A stretch of 64,000 nt of DNA from Reticulascus tulasneorum. Its lineage: Eukaryota > Ascomycota > Sordariomycetes > Glomerellales > Reticulascaceae. The translations under genes were made by a program, and so were the position numbers. This document shows, one piece after another, positions 1 through 10,841 of this stretch. Each line of letters starts with the position of its first letter. Within the stretch, counting starts at the first letter, position 1. Under the pieces are notes generated by a model, which was not told the DNA's origin, searched no databases, and saw only the letters and a program-made list of their open reading frames with translations. Location of the stretch: contig LSAX01000009.1 of NCBI GenBank assembly GCA_001557505.1, positions 248,001 to 312,000 on the forward strand, in the 5' to 3' direction.

Positions 1-633
1 CACCTCTTTCCCGATAGGTACTTCCCTGGCCTCTGTTGTGTTGTGACGAGTTTGATCTCCTGGGACGGTGATCTCAGGCCAGAGATCCGTGAGAGCATCG
101 TGAAGGGGATAACTGTAAGTCTGGGAAGTTGAACCTTCGGATTTCTCAAAAAAGGAGTCTTCCGGGACTGTATATGGTATATTCGGTCCCTGAGTCGGAT
201 TTCCATCTATCCCGAACTCTACTAGGCCGTCACCGACGTAGTGTTCGCTGTGCACCTTGATTGGCTCACCGACCGGCATTGGGATCCCAGATCGGTGATC
301 TGGAATGGTAAATGGTGTGCAGAGGGACGCGCCTTCGATGACATAGCTTTGGCTGGCAAATTGCCTGCCGCTGTGATGCTGACTGGATTGCCGTGCGATC
401 AAATTCTGAGGAGGTAAGGAAAAGAGACCCGTTGTGCCTCCCAACGGCCCGGACGCCATCGTTTCAGTGCACTGGACACCAAAGGCAAAGTTTGTTAAGA
501 TGCCTTGATTGATAATGGGAGGATTAGGCTGCGGCATGCAATACACATGTTGCTCACCAGGTTTCTTGTGCCCAGGCGGTGGTGGTGTGGAGTTCAAGCG
601 CCGCCTCTTTGCAGGTCCTCCTGGAGATATCAT
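1..633 (-). CDS. Unidentified protein, 5' part only, cut by window edge
   Basis: An open minus-strand frame starts at the ATG at 633 and runs without a stop to base 1, giving the first 211 codons of a longer gene. An in-frame TGA lies three codons upstream of this ATG, which supports the start unless an upstream exon exists. The N-terminus has a basic KRRRL cluster at about residues 8-12 that resembles a nuclear localisation signal, followed by a Pro-rich stretch. The rest is polar and low in hydrophobic runs, with no signal peptide or membrane segment. The composition suits a nuclear regulator, but I do not recognise the family. It is divergent from the NACHT gene at 1150, so the roughly 520 bp between them may serve both. 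Confidence 0.5.
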   Translation of the reverse strand, partial: MISPGGPAKRRRLNSTPPPPGHKKPGEQHVYCMPQPNPPIINQGILTNFAFGVQCTETMASGPLGGTTGLFSLPPQNLIARQSSQHHSGRQFASQSYVIEGASLCTPFTIPDHRSGIPMPVGEPIKVHSEHYVGDGLVEFGIDGNPTQGPNIPYTVPEDSFFEKSEGSTSQTYSYPLHDALTDLWPEITVPGDQTRHNTTEAREVPIGKEV

Positions 634-1149
634 TCTGCTTCACACAGTTGGCTAGATGGCAAAGCTTTTCTGCCAGTCGAGTTTTTTATTAGAAAATCTG
701 CTCGAGGATGCTCTTGAGCATGACAAATTGCATCAGGCGTTCAGAGATTCAAAGGTATAAGTGAGTGTGCAACATCGGGTACATCACACAGCTAGGAGCA
801 TCGGGCTGAATCTTTTTATCGCGTGAAATAGCCCAGGCAGGTGCCTAAGCAAGGCTTTCTGGGAGACTCCTTCAGACATCCGCTGGTTGCGAAGTAAGGC
901 TGCGCTACGTCTTGAGCTGCATCCTGGTGGCGGTGGCAGTGTTGGCACCACCCGTTGGCCCCAGCAGCTGATTGCTCGCAAAAGTGATCCAACTGCATTA
1001 ATTCAGAGGTCGTGGCGGTGTGCTATCTAGAGGTCAAACTACATAGCTCTTTTTGCTGTCGTTCTGTTTATGTGTGCGAATCCTCCTTTCCCAACAACTT
1101 GTTTGTCGCAATAGCTACTGGTCTTGGCCTTTCGTGCTGCACCTGAGAA
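634..1149. other. Intergenic region between divergent genes
   Basis: About 515 bp separate the left-edge gene from the NACHT gene. Only very short unrelated frames are present, and I see no repeat or RNA gene. It probably holds both promoters. Confidence 0.5.
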
Positions 1150-4100
1150 ATGCCGTTGACAGCCACAGTCTCTCTGCCGGCGCGGTGTCTTATCCGCGAG
1201 GCCTTTACTGACCTGGAGCGAATGGTTTCGCCTGGCGAAGCCAGAGAATTTAGCGAGACAACTCTGGAAGATGTCCGCAACGCTGCCATTCAACTTGAGA
1301 ACCAGCTCGCCGCACGCCGCTGTCTGCGAAATTCTCGGCGGCTTGTTCCCTTTTTTTCGGGCGTCGAGTATTATTCAAAGACGATCGAGGTCCTTTGTAA
1401 TGGAACACCCTACCTTCCCTGGTTGTGGGCACCGATGAAACTTATCTTGAAGGTAACGGTCCACGTCTATATGCCGCACGCATATTTGAGGCCGTGTCAT
1501 CAGACTGATGCCACATTTCATACACAGGTTGCATCTGACTATGTCGACGCCTTTGAAAAACTGGTGGGCGGTTATTCTCGTATCGCAGAGGCCCTGCCGA
1601 GGTTTGATATGCTTCGTGGGGCGTTCACCAAGAACGCATACTTTCAAGAAACGCTGGCTATGTTTTACTCGGACATTCTGCGTTTCCACAAGGAGGCTTA
1701 CGTCTTTGTTCGACGGAGCGGTAAGCCGCAAAACAAAGCGATAACGACCCAGCTGACAATATACAGGTTGGAAGCTTTTGTTTCTGACATCATGGGGCCG
1801 CTTTCAGCGACGCTTCGACACGATTATTGGTGACCTCTCCACGCACGAAGGGCTGATTGATAAGACGGCTAATGCATTAACCGCAGTCCAGGCTAAAGAA
1901 ATGAGGGACAGCCTCCGTGAGTGGCGAAAGGAGAGCCATGACCGGCTAGCCAAAAAGGAGGAGGAGGAGACGTCAAGGCAGTATCAGTCAATCGTCGCAT
2001 GGCTTGGAGTTAACGACGCGGATCAACATATTATCTTCGACTCCTTCGCGTCCGAGGCATCAAAGTATCCGGGAACCTGCACCTGGATCCTGAAGCACCA
2101 GAATTTGGTAGCGTGGATGAAGGATAGACCCGATGAGCCCTTTCTATGGCTCCAGGGTAATCCTGGTACTGGCAAGAGTGTTGTCGTGACCCAAATCGAT
2201 ACGTTTCTCCGAGCCGATAGCCGGTCGCTAGTCATCCGCCACTTGTGCAGCTCGGCCTATCAATCATCTACAAAATACGACCAAATCCTGCGATCTCTCT
2301 TGTTGCAGTTCATCCGCTCATATACTGACTTGGTCGCTCATATCTACGAAGGCCATGTAGTTAGCAAGAAGCCTGTCACGATCAAGGCTTTAGAGCAGCT
2401 TATTTTGGCCGTTAGCGAGGTCGTATCATTCATTCCCTCTAAGCCAAGCTATATTCGCATCATCCTGGACGGGTTGGACGAGTGCGAGGCCGACAAGCAG
2501 GGCCGGATAGTCAGCTTACTAGAACGACTTGCTTCCAACACGGGATCATCAAACTCCTCTGTCTGCAAAATACTACTTTCGAGCCGGAGCTCACCTATAC
2601 TCGCCAAACGATTTCGAAATAAATCAACTGTGTCATTCACGAAGGAGAAGAAGAGCCTCGAAAGTGCAATCAGATTTTATGCGAATCAGAAGCTCAGGGT
2701 GCTTCAGCCTCGATTCTGTCAGCTTGGGATCACTGACAGCGACTTGGGGGAAATTGCAGTGCAGGTTGCTCACAAAGCCGATGGTAGGCCACACCACAAT
2801 GTCACAATGCATAATTTGGTGCTCACATTTCAAGGCATGTTTCTCTGGGCCCGACTTGTCCTCGAATATCTAGCGACGAATCTCTTTTATCGGCGCGAGG
2901 AGGTCAAACTCGCTGTTGACATTCTCCCCCGGAAGCTGAGTGAATTGTCCGGGATCTGATCCTAGCACGGCGACAATCGCTAACCCTAATAGTTACGGTC
3001 GAATGCTGTCCCAAATCATGTCCCGGTTCGAATCTCGATCGGTTGACCGCATGAGGTCGATCTTGGGCTGGATAGCATTCGCAAAACGACCCCTGAGGAA
3101 GTTCGAGCTTCGCTCGGCTTTAGCCTTTAGTCACGGAGATCCTAGTATAGACACCTTGGTGCCGCCGTATATATTTGACATGCTTGCTCCGTTGATAGAG
3201 GAGCATCAAGATACAGCCTTCGCGTTCATTCATTCCTCGGTGAAAGAGTGAGCAAGCACGTCCGTACCTCGTATTTGTGTTTGACTTCGACTAGGTATCT
3301 TCAGGCGCCGGAAAGTGGCATTGCTCTGAGAGAATCAGATGTTATATATGAGCACGGTACTGCCACAGTCGCATGTCTTTTGGCCGGATTCAAGGTCCTC
3401 AGTCCGAGCTTTTCGGAGCACGAGCGATACACACGTGTCCTCAGGGGACTCCATGGCTTCCATGTCTATGCGAACGAGTACTGGATTGAGTACCTGCTCT
3501 TAAATGCGGCCGCTGCGTCCGGAACTCAGTTCTCGTCAACGTTATACTCTGAATACTGTCTGTTAGCAGATAAGCTTGAATTAAGTGTAGATACAGCTGA
3601 ACACACGACCGGAACAGTTTCTTGCTCCGCGAACAGCCGCTTGGAAGCTCTTAGATTTCATCCAAAACTTTTCGAGATGACCAAGTCTGTGCTGCAAGCT
3701 CGATCTGCAAACGGGCGCATTCAACCCGACTTGAGAGGTAAGCTCATAGATCCGATTGCCTCCAAATCTGAGAATTCTTCGCTGAACATGCCATAGAGCG
3801 CTCCAGCGAACAAAGGTTGCTCTTTCCAAAGGACCTGGAGCAACTACTAAAGAACTACCAATTGACAATTAGGTCCTTACTGGAGCTGTCAACTTTCGAT
3901 GGAATCGCTTCTGATGAACTGGAAATTTTCAATCAAGAGTTCCGGACATCAGCTTTTACCTGCCGCTTCCAGTCGTGCCCACGTGCCATGATCGGCTTCC
4001 CAGACGGGAGACAGCTGCTCGACCACGAACTAAGTCATATAGTGCGGCTTTATTGCACATTCCAAGGATGTCAGTATCCACCATTCAATTCGACCCAAGC

Positions 4101-4927
4101 CCTCGAGAGCCATGTCTTCAAGAACCATGCACATAGTCAGCCATCAAAGTCCACAACAATCCGTGGGACAGCAGCAGGCTCGGCACGCAGCGATTTTGCA
4201 AGCAGCCGTACAAACTACACGGACTATACCAAACAACTAACCCGACTTACGTCAATCCGGCGAGAATATGGCGCTGATTATGGCGGTAATGACACAACGA
4301 CATCCAACGAAATTCCCGATATTGTTCTAGAGTATTCATTCACAACGTAAAGCGAATAGAAAGGAACATGACTGGCAAGTGGGAAGGGCTCCGATGGCGC
4401 AGCAGAAATATAGCCGACATCAGCAATCCCTCCAACAGTTGCAATCCCTCCATAAGCAGCGTTACCTCCAACAGTTGCAACCCCTCCAAAGGCAGCGTTA
4501 CCTCCGACAGCAGCAATCCCTCCAAGAGCAGCAATTCGTCCAACAGTATCAACAAGTCCTCAAACAGCAGGATGACCTCCAACGGCAGCAATCCCTCCCA
4601 GAGCAGCATCCCAAACAACAGTATCAACAACTCCTCATACAGCAGGATGACCTCCGAAAGCAGAAATTCCTCCAACAGCAGCAAACGGATGCAATTCATA
4701 AAGAACATTCAACGGGCAGCATTGTGAGCAAACCTGCATTTAGTCATGCAACTCAAGACTATCAGATGCAACTAATACTCAACATGCAGGAAAGCAAGGG
4801 ACGGCTCAAGATAGCGAGAAAACACCAGGATTCAAGTCAAGATGGTGACAATGAGATAGAATCCGAATGGCAAGTATTCAGCGACAGACTCGTGGAGTCA
4901 ATCAACATTCGCTGGGACGGCGTATGA
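1150..4927 (+). CDS. NACHT-domain STAND protein with C2H2 fingers and Gln-rich tail
   Basis: Predicted NTP-driven signalling ATPase of the fungal NLR-like class. Splice sites support exons 1150-1452, 1528-1720, 1767-2783, 2835-2946, 2993-3247, 3295-3737, 3797-4346 and 4387-4927, which join to 1137 residues in one frame. Residues about 1-250 match the helical N-terminal domain common before fungal NACHT domains (DUF7708 type). The P-loop GNPGTGKS is near residue 295 and the Walker B IILDGLDEC near 396. The KADGMFLW and HSSVKEYL motifs that follow NACHT are restored exactly by two introns, which confirms the model. Two C-x4-C..H-x3/4-H fingers lie near 825-885, then Gln-rich repeats, then a tail with DYQMQL seen in many fungal proteins. 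The last intron (4347-4386, 40 bp) is the weakest; without it the protein stops at 4350 (958 aa). No effector domain such as HeLo or HET is visible. Confidence 0.85.
4412..4690 (+). repeat. CAG/CTC-rich coding minisatellite
   Basis: Imperfect copies of a unit of roughly 24-30 bp built on cagcaatccctccaacag are repeated about ten times within the last exon of the NACHT gene, encoding Gln-rich, Leu-containing segments. Because the unit lacks stop codons in most frames, Ser/Asn-rich and, on the other strand, Leu-rich frames are also open here; I treat those as by-products. Confidence 0.75.
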
Positions 4928-5105
4928 GGAAAGTGATTTTTTTTTTGGACAGCCTTTTAGCAAACCTGCCATTAGTCATACAGCTCAAGACTATCAAACA
5001 CAATTGACAGCTAACATACAAGGAAATAAGGGACAGCTTCAGATAACGAGGTACCACTAGGATTTGAGTCAAGGTGGTGACAATACAATAGGATCGGAAG
5101 AGCAA
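4728..5105 (+). repeat. Tandem duplication of the NACHT gene 3' end; second copy decayed
   Basis: The segment about 4728-4877, which encodes the conserved tail of the NACHT protein, is repeated at about 4960-5105. Shared landmarks in order are agcaaacctgc, ttagtcat, caagactatca and ggtggtgacaat. The second copy keeps the same reading frame for most of its length but has a TAG where the first copy has CAG, and it lies behind a run of T. It is therefore an untranslated relic of a duplicated C-terminal module. Confidence 0.75.
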
Positions 5106-6078
5106 ATATCCATCAAGACACTCTACTTAATGAGTTGACCACTTCTACTTGGAGCGATGGATGACGAAAAAGAACGCTGGAGCCGTAATAACAATAGGCA
5201 GTGATTGAATTAGAATCCTTACGAGCTACATGTCACTGGATACTTGAGAAGATAATAACGATTCGGGCCAAAGGATTGATGTTTTGTGACGAATAAAGGC
5301 AGATTAGTTTCATATATGTGGAAGCTCTGTAAACCTAGAACCGGAATATGGCACAATATTAACGCTGCTGATCGCTTGCTCTGTTTTCGGCGGCTACACT
5401 CCAATAGAATTTATCGGCTTTGACAGTCGTGATGAGGTAGTATTAGTTACAAATTCTCTAATTAAAGGCGAATTGTGGCAGCACCACTGGCCAGAGAAAA
5501 ATGCGAGCCATGTATAGGTTAGCCATCTCAAGTCCCTTAAACATCATGGTATACATCTTCCATCTCAAATATTCGTTCTCAGCGCCGCAAATCTACACAA
5601 TCGTTGACATTGCCCAATCCCAATAGGTTCATCCCCATATTAGACTGAGGCAATGATTTCTTAGATTTGGTCTACAACACTAAGAGTTTCATATCTACCC
5701 TAAAGCCTGTCATAATGCAGATCAGATCGCTCATGCTCGAGTTGCCATAAGCTCAAGTCACATTGTTATCATAGCGTCTTGGGAAACCACCTGAATGGGG
5801 AGGCCACCTTTGGCTGGCACATTGGATGTCTTCAGAGCTCAGCACCAACACATTTTAATTAGAGTGTGGTCAGTGCATCAACGGAGCAGCGTGGGGGTCC
5901 GGAAGGACCCGTAATTAGATCTGGAAATAAATCGATCTCTCCCCCGGAGGATGTCGACTTCACCTACCTACATCACTCTACGATATTGAGGCTTAAATTC
6001 GCATCCGCAAGCTTCGGCCTGGATAGCTTATCCTTAAAAAAGGTGGAGTGCTATTTCTCAAGATTCCCATCGGACACC
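5106..6078. other. Gene-free stretch
   Basis: Roughly 970 bp of AT-leaning sequence between the duplicated NACHT tail and the DUF1772 gene. Only short frames without recognisable features occur. No repeat or RNA gene was seen. Confidence 0.5.
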
Positions 6079-6588
6079 ATGGCATCCCAACCACCACATA
6101 TCCGCACCGTCCAAGCGACTACAATCCTCGTCTCCACAGCCGTCGGCTCCCTCAACCTTGGCCTCTCCTTCTTCGTCATTCCGCGCCTCCTCGAATCGCC
6201 GACGCCATTGATGCTGCAGCAATGGAATAATATGTTTCGACGGACCAGCCGCTTATTTCCGGGCCCGATGATTCTCTCTGGCGTGGCTTTCTACTACGTC
6301 TCCTACGCCCTCCGAGCTCTGCCCGCGAAATCGAGGCTGTTCGCTCTGGCGGGAACATTGTGCATCAGCGTGACGCCTTGGACGCAGTTCCTCATGATGG
6401 GGATCAATAAGAAGTTGTTCAAGAAAGTTGAGGAGACGAAGGGAATGGGCATTATGGCCGTTGGGATGCGGACAGAAGAGGAGGAGGGTGCGAAGATGTT
6501 GGTCGATCAATGGGGATTGTATAACCTTGGTCGGGGCGCGGCTGTGCTTCTGGGAGGTGTAGTCGGGCTATTCGCTACGTTGTTTTGA
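6079..6588 (+). CDS. DUF1772-type integral membrane protein (anthrone oxygenase-like family)
   Basis: A 169-residue intronless protein. I chose the ATG at 6079 because it has a good context (accATGg) and starts the conserved region; the open frame extends upstream to 5866 but that part is poorly coding. Four hydrophobic segments are visible: residues about 10-30, 55-75, 85-105 and 148-169. The layout matches the DUF1772 family, which includes the small anthrone/noranthrone oxygenases of polyketide clusters (HypC type) as well as many members of unknown role. No polyketide synthase or other pathway gene is in the window, so a secondary-metabolite role is not supported here. Function beyond membrane location is uncertain. 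Confidence 0.7.
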   Translation: MASQPPHIRTVQATTILVSTAVGSLNLGLSFFVIPRLLESPTPLMLQQWNNMFRRTSRLFPGPMILSGVAFYYVSYALRALPAKSRLFALAGTLCISVTPWTQFLMMGINKKLFKKVEETKGMGIMAVGMRTEEEEGAKMLVDQWGLYNLGRGAAVLLGGVVGLFATLF

Positions 6589-6859
6589 GGAATCGCGTTG
6601 GCAGGATGCGATGTGTGAAAGTACGTCGAAGAGTGGGAATCTGCGTAAGGCGAGGCTTGACTGATTCGCGATGAGCTTGCTATTGTCAAGCGTTGCGCTC
6701 ATAACTCTGGAGGGCCACCACAACATCGTGGTCAGTGGTATGAACAGTTGTATGGGTATCTATTAGAAAACACATGCTAATCTACATCTCTAAGGTCTAA
6801 TGTTATATCTAAGTCATAATTCGTGCCAACCATCGCCGTTTTTAGTTTTGTACCGCCAT

Positions 6860-8503
6860 TTACATTTCAATCCTTCCTCGGAGCAGATCAACTTCAGCAA
6901 GCTTAACAGGCTTGGTTCGGCAAATGACCTTGTGACCAATGAACAACACCAAGAAGAGAATGACGCTCACGTACGCCGCGAAGAAGCTGCTCGTGTCCCA
7001 TTCGATGAAGACGGTGAAGCCGTTGGTGATTAGAATCAGCAGATTGAAGAACAGTCCAAACCACGCGAAGTATGGCTGCATCGGCGCAGTGTATGGAAGC
7101 GTGCTGCGCGGGATACCCTGCGCTTTCAATGCCCCCATGAAGCGGAGATGGCAGATGTTGATGCAGGACCAGGTGATGAAACCCGCGACGGCAATGATGT
7201 TCAGTAGCCAGCCGAAGACGAGCCCTCCATTTTCGGACAAGTTCAGGAAGGCAAGCAGACCGAATGCCGAGGTGATGGAGACCGCGATGTATGGGGTCCC
7301 GAACTTGTTCGTGCGGGTGACAAAGCGAGGTGCGTGGCCTTCATTCGCGAGGGCGATGAGGATTCGGCTGCCAGAGTAGATGTTGGAGTTTGCAGCAGAA
7401 AGAACTGCAGTCAACAGGACGGCGTTGATGATATCGGGCAAGATTGGCACGCCAGCCAGCTTGGCAGCGATGACGAGAGGGGATGCGGTTGCGTCGGTGG
7501 CCCCGCTCACGAGGTCTTCGTTATCGGATGGCACGAGTATGCCGATGAAGAAGATGGTGGCGACAAAGAGCGACGCGATGCTCCAGAAAGTCCAGCGGAT
7601 GGCGGACGGAACGCTTTTCCGTGGGTTGCGGGTTTCTCCGACACCGACACCGACAAGCTCAGTTCCCTGGTAGCTGAAGCCGGCGGTGATGAGGACAGAC
7701 CAGAAGCCAACGAACTTGCCAGTGGAACCCTCGACAACGGATGCGACAAACGGTCCTGGGGTCACCCAGTACTTGAAGCCGATGTAGCCTTCGCTGCCAG
7801 CACCAGCGTTGATGCAAATGCCAAAGATGATGAAGCCCAGGATGGTCAGAACCTTGATGCTCGAGAACCACATCTCCAACTCGCCAAACCACCGAAGGGG
7901 CAGGAAGTTGGCCGCGGTGAAGACGATCCAGAAGATGGCGATGAAGATGCCGATGCTAAGGGTCGCGTTCCAGTACTGGATTATGAGGCCGGCGGCGGTC
8001 AGCTCGAGCGCGAAGGTGATGGCCCAGCTGAACCAGTAGATCCAGCCCATGGAGAAGCCGAGTGTGGGGTCCACGAAGCGGGAGGCGTAGGAGGTGAAGG
8101 AGCCGGCGATGGGGATAAACGTTGCCATCTCGCCGAGGCTGGTCATGACGGAGAAGACGATGGTGCCGACGAAGATGAAGGCGATGAGGCAGCCCACCGG
8201 GCCGGAGGTTGCGAGGGCCTTGCCGGATCCGAGGAAGAGACCAGTGCCGATGGTTCCACCTGGTTGGTGTTAGTCCGACCTTCATTTTTTGTCTTTTCAT
8301 GATTCCCGCAGACGATGGGCGGGGCTGGGTTCGTTCAAGTGTGCGGATAACGTACCAATGGCGATGAATTGCAGATGTCTGCTGTGCAGTGCTCGCTCCA
8401 ACTGAGCGTCATTCTGTCCCGCCTCAACGTCCAGCTTGGAGGCATCGGATTGCTTGTCCCCGCTGCTCGTTCTTGGCGACTTTTCGTCCATCATTTCGGC
8501 CAT
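6860..8503 (-). CDS. Amino-acid permease (APC superfamily, yeast YAT type)
   Basis: Plasma-membrane proton symporter for amino acids. Exons are 8503-8356 and 8259-6860 joined across a 96-bp intron, giving 515 residues. The splice recreates the signature IAIGGTIGTGLFLGSGKAL at the start of the first transmembrane helix, which fixes the start and the intron. About twelve hydrophobic helices follow, with the conserved SFTSYASRFVDP, GWIYWFSW and SYQGTELVG-type motifs and the AANSNIYSGSR motif of YAT permeases. The hydrophilic N-terminus (about 45 residues, Lys/Ser/Asp-rich) is the usual cytosolic tail that carries ubiquitylation sites. Substrate range cannot be read from sequence. The alpha-arrestin at 56728 belongs to a class that drives endocytosis of such permeases, though no direct link is implied. 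Confidence 0.92.
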
Positions 8504-8639
8504 TGTGGAGAAAGGGCTATCGCAATGGATCGCGATAATCGAATGTTTTTGTAGTTAGGATACAATGAAGTATTGGACTGATAGATGATATTCAATGCTG
8601 GGAGGCAATAATGGTACTACATAACATCGCGGCCGAATT

Positions 8640-8647
8640 CTTATATA
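8640..8647 (-). promoter_or_regulatory. TATA-like element of the permease gene
   Basis: The minus strand reads TATATAAG about 137 bp upstream of the permease ATG. The position suits a fungal TATA box; no other element was assigned. Confidence 0.4.
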
Positions 8648-10092
8648 CAATCCACCGGGTCCCACAGTAAGCTTCTTGAGAAAATTCTATAAGCCTCAAG
8701 CTCCATCTTGAGATTTCATCCCCGAGGCCTGCACTCCGCTGATGCGGCCACACCGACCCTGGATTTGATGGCTCTGTCGTCACGCCATGGAAGCATCTCG
8801 GAGAACGAAAAGACGTGGCGGGTACTCTCGGCGTTTGGGGAAAAAGTCGCCTGTTCCCACTGTGGCGCCACCCAGCTCCACTGAAAAAGCTGTCCGTGGC
8901 GGTACGTACCCCGGGGAAAAAAGCTGGTAAGGAAATTTTCTTGACGGTGTTCCCACCTTTACCCGTACCTGATTATTCTTTCTTGTGAGGCGGAAGATGA
9001 CGGCTTCGAGATGGCTTCGAAAACTCTGCTTGCTATTACGTATAGCGGCGGGACTTGTAGTGCGGCTCTCGATCTCTACGGTCGGCGCATGCCGCCTGCA
9101 GAGTTTGCGGCTTATTATTTGTGTAAGAGCACTTGTCTACTCTTTGCATCGAAATGGTAATTATGGTTGTGATGCCGAGTGTGCTTGGGCAGCCCTGTGG
9201 TCTGATTTGAGACTCTCTGCATGCCCTCATCAAGCAGTAATTACCTTAGGCTTAGCCTTTCGGACAGCTAAAACTACTAATTATAGCGCTCAGGCGCTAC
9301 GGGATGTGTTGATGTATCTCTGAAATATTTAAGTTAATTGAGCCCCCCTCCTAAAATCCAAGTATCCTGGTTTGTAATAGGTGCCAAAATGAGCGTATTT
9401 AACGCCTTCCTTGTATTTCTGCTTATTCCCAATTATTGCAGCCATCCGGAAGCCCAAAACTCGATTTTCGCGTTCTTACTCGCTTCCCTCGTCGTGCTCT
9501 AGCGGAAGTACAGGGGAACGGTCAATTCTTGTTTCAACCATGATCGCTCAAACCATGATCGCTCAAACCATGCTTTCTTCATTGAAATCGCACAAACTTC
9601 AATTTCACGCTATATGATAGGTCCTCTGCTTGGGAAGAGCTGTAATTAGTGACGCATTTAAGTCTAAGTTTGACGACTTTGGTTGTTAAGCTCGCCATCG
9701 TTATATTTATATAGGCTGTAAGCACAATGTCTTATATAACTTGAACGCATGTTGACGATAAGCATTTTGTAAACGGACTTGCGATGGCAAAGAAGGGCTT
9801 GCACCTTCGCACCCCCTATTCCCCCTTTTGTGCGAATCATGTATATTGTGATACTTTCACGGGCACCGAAGTCAGTATAGTAATAATAGTGGTTTAATTT
9901 ATCAGTAGCTAATTGATAATAACAAACAAAAAGAAGTGACAATAACGACTGCATAGAGGCTCTTCAGTTGTTGGCACCAAAAGCCCTTAAGAATGGTAAG
10001 TGATGTTTTATTGGAATCTCTTCCCCCCTTCCCTCTTCCTTCTTCGACCATCGATCGGCAGGCCCGCTCAGGTTAATTCTTGGGGATCTTTA
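8648..10092. other. Intergenic region
   Basis: About 1.4 kb between the permease and a small secreted protein gene. It contains AT-rich stretches and a short perfect tandem repeat (next entry). The open frames are short and show no recognisable features. Confidence 0.5.
9536..9574. repeat. 15-bp short tandem repeat
   Basis: The unit aaccatgatcgctca occurs twice perfectly (9536-9550, 9551-9565), followed by a partial third copy. It is non-coding. Confidence 0.8.
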
Positions 10093-10476
10093 CTAGCACG
10101 AAATCCGGAAAGACCCAGTGTTCCAAGGAATACCGTGGCATTGATGCGAGCTAAAGGCCGAAACAACGGTACCTTCACAGTTACCGCCCTGGAAGAGTCG
10201 TACTATTCTATTAGTTAGTGGCGGGTTTCGAGCAAATGATCTAGATGTAGGGTGGTGCTTACTCTTACATCCTGCGGTATGCTCGATGATCTTCATGCCG
10301 TGATCGGACTCATACCTGGGGTAGCAGGTGTTTCTGTTGTACCCCCTCTCGGGACCGCCACTATCACCGCAGCTGCCCTTGGAGTGCTTTTTGAGCAGGA
10401 AGTCAGCACCCATGACTGAGGGGGCCAGTAGCGTAGTGGCAGTAGCCATAGTGACGAGGATGTTGGTGATCTGCAT
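10093..10476 (-). CDS. Small cysteine-rich secreted protein
   Basis: Exons 10476-10263 and 10202-10093 join over a 60-bp intron (GTAAGC..AATAG with a CTAAC branch site) to 107 residues. The first about 23 residues form a secretory signal peptide (MQITNILVTMATATTLLAPS, then cleavage near VMGA). The mature part has six cysteines, is basic and Gly/His/Ser-rich, and ends in Cys. The intron length is a multiple of three, so the unspliced frame is also open, but splicing removes an unconvincing segment and aligns the cysteine-bearing parts. Size, signal peptide and an even number of cysteines fit apoplastic effector-like or antimicrobial-type proteins; I do not recognise a named family. Confidence 0.72.
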   Translation of the reverse strand: MQITNILVTMATATTLLAPSVMGADFLLKKHSKGSCGDSGGPERGYNRNTCYPRYESDHGMKIIEHTAGCKSKHHPTSRSFARNPPLTNRIVRLFQGGNCEGTVVSAFSSHQCHGIPWNTGSFRISC

Positions 10477-10611
10477 GTTGAATTTTGTGTTTGGTAGAAA
10501 AGTTTTCCAGGCTCAGATTGAAGCTGTTTCTGTGTTTTAAGGGAAACGGGTTAAAGATGATGATGCGAGCAGATGAAGAATCGCGACAAATTTGAGAAGA
10601 GAACACACTTC

Positions 10612-10617
10612 TTTATA
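10612..10617 (-). promoter_or_regulatory. TATA box of small secreted protein gene
   Basis: The minus strand reads TATAAA about 136 bp upstream of the ATG at 10476. Confidence 0.4.
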
Positions 10618-10720
10618 GTCGGCCATCCTCAGTATGAAGAAGCATCTTGAGCCTAAGAGTCAAGAAACATCGAAGTCTACTTTTCTCTATCTAACTCGGC
10701 AACTGATTTCATTCCAAATA

Positions 10721-10841
10721 CGCGTATAGTCCTGCTGATGAGCGCGTATAATCCTCCTGATGAGCGCGTATAATCCTCTTGATGAACGTTGTAGTCGTCC
10801 TGAACAATGTGTATAGTCGTCCTGATTTACGCGTATAAGTC
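10721..10841. repeat. 22-bp tandem repeat (about six units)
   Basis: Units of 21-22 bp with the core cgcgtataatcctcctgatg are arranged head to tail at about 10721, 10743, 10765, 10787, 10808 and 10830. The first three are nearly identical and the later ones are diverged. The array lies about 250 bp upstream of the small secreted protein gene start and does not encode protein. Confidence 0.8.

Noticed and set aside
3020..3040. tRNA B-box-like ggttcgaatctc
   Set aside because: It lies inside a NACHT exon, and no A box, cloverleaf or T-run is nearby.
4340..4708. Leu-rich minus-strand frame and Ser/Asn-rich plus-strand frame over the Gln repeat
   Set aside because: Both arise because the CAG/CTC-type repeat is stop-free in several frames. 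Only the Gln frame continues into a conserved tail.
6079..6588. Secondary-metabolite cluster suggested by the DUF1772 protein
   Set aside because: No polyketide synthase, NRPS, tailoring set or pathway regulator is in the window; neighbours are a permease and a STAND gene.
7334..8302. 322-codon plus-strand frame rich in Asp/Glu/Gly
   Set aside because: It is antisense to the permease exon and mirrors its hydrophobic codons; it has no independent motif or start context.
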